This document shows positions 28,464 to 28,642 of a stretch of 28,642 bases of DNA, one piece after another. The DNA lies in NCBI GenBank assembly GCA_003427395.1, contig BFEA01001078.1:1-28642 (forward strand), in the 5' to 3' direction. The notes under the pieces are model-generated. The model saw nothing but the letters and a program-made list of their open reading frames with translations. It was not told the DNA's origin and did not search any database. The DNA is from Chara braunii (lineage: Eukaryota > Streptophyta > Charophyceae > Charales > Characeae). Numbering within the stretch: position 1 is the stretch's first letter; every line of letters begins with the position of its first letter. The position numbers were made by a program, and so were the translations under genes.

Positions 28464-28642
28464 GGGGGGGGGGTCACCCCCCACCCCCAACAGGCCCCCC
28501 CACACACACACAACGCAGTATTGTATATTTCCATGTTCTAGCGGAAGATTCATTCGATTTTGCTTTTTTTTTTCTTTCGTTGATTGATTGATTGATTGAT
28601 TGAGTGGTGGGGAGGGGTCGCCCCACCCCCCCGCCACCCACC
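28251..28642. repeat. Composite repeat: (GATT)n, G/C-run hairpin, (CA)n, about 160-170 bp, three units
   Basis: CGTTGATTGATTG starts at 28251, 28421 and 28578 (spacing 170 and 157). Units 1 and 2 then carry a (CA)n run and a segment near TATTTCCATGTTCTAGCGGA, AGATTCATTCGATTTTGC and a T-rich run leading to the next GATT block. Units 2 and 3 have G-runs and C-runs forming inverted repeats (GGTGGGGGG against CCCCCCACC). The third unit is cut by the window edge. On the minus strand the segment reads MNLPLEHGN, matching the dispersed motif at 4249 and 5501. Confidence 0.85.

Overview
The window looks like intergenic DNA from a large, repeat-rich eukaryotic nuclear genome. It has no intact gene, no rRNA gene, no prokaryotic operon and no convincing complete tRNA. 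Long CA/GT, CT, TAA and GATT microsatellites, several satellite arrays and single-base Ns make it look like a short-read draft scaffold. A streptophyte alga with a big genome (something like Chara) is my impression from the texture of the sequence, but nothing here proves it.

Layout. 1-2.9 kb: degenerate DNA rich in TCTGA/GTCTG words and holding 14 of the 19 Ns, then a 39-bp (13-codon) minisatellite at 1991-2289. About 2.9 kb: an exact 19-base Nextera/Tn5 mosaic end between two 29-bp direct repeats, a library artefact. 3.0-6.9 kb: no genes; an AT-rich island, a 112-bp tandem duplication built around a 14-nt palindrome, and small repeats that share a codon-like motif. 6.9-8.3 kb: a decayed coding sequence on the minus strand. 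8.3-9.0 kb: first array of a dyad-symmetric satellite with GGACCAT/ATGGTCC arms. 9.0-13.2 kb: no genes; degenerate repeats and a CT/GT microsatellite. 13.29-13.81 kb: a train of about ten inverted repeats, one tRNA-like. 14.1-15.7 kb: two copies of an unrecognised minus-strand coding family; the longer is broken by a single TGA. 16.0-18.1 kb: second dyad array, with a 197-bp higher-order period and a false 95-bp duplication at a one-N gap. 18.3-19.5 kb: minisatellites. 19.7-23.06 kb: a roughly 125-bp satellite whose units each carry a long hairpin, interrupted in phase by 814 bp of foreign DNA. 23.3-24.8 kb: third dyad array, the cleanest 34-bp form. 25.1-28.2 kb: a roughly 3-kb, apparently intronless plus-strand coding sequence with many frame changes and stops, ending near an A20 tract. 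28.25 kb to the end: three units of a composite GATT/G-run/CA repeat.

The protein-coding remnants are all broken, and I do not recognise their families. Two of them (minus at 6.9-8.3 kb, plus at 25.1-28.2 kb) share a GC-rich block at their 3' ends, which suggests one dispersed multicopy family. The dominant theme is dyad symmetry: at least four unrelated repeat types here are built from inverted repeats.
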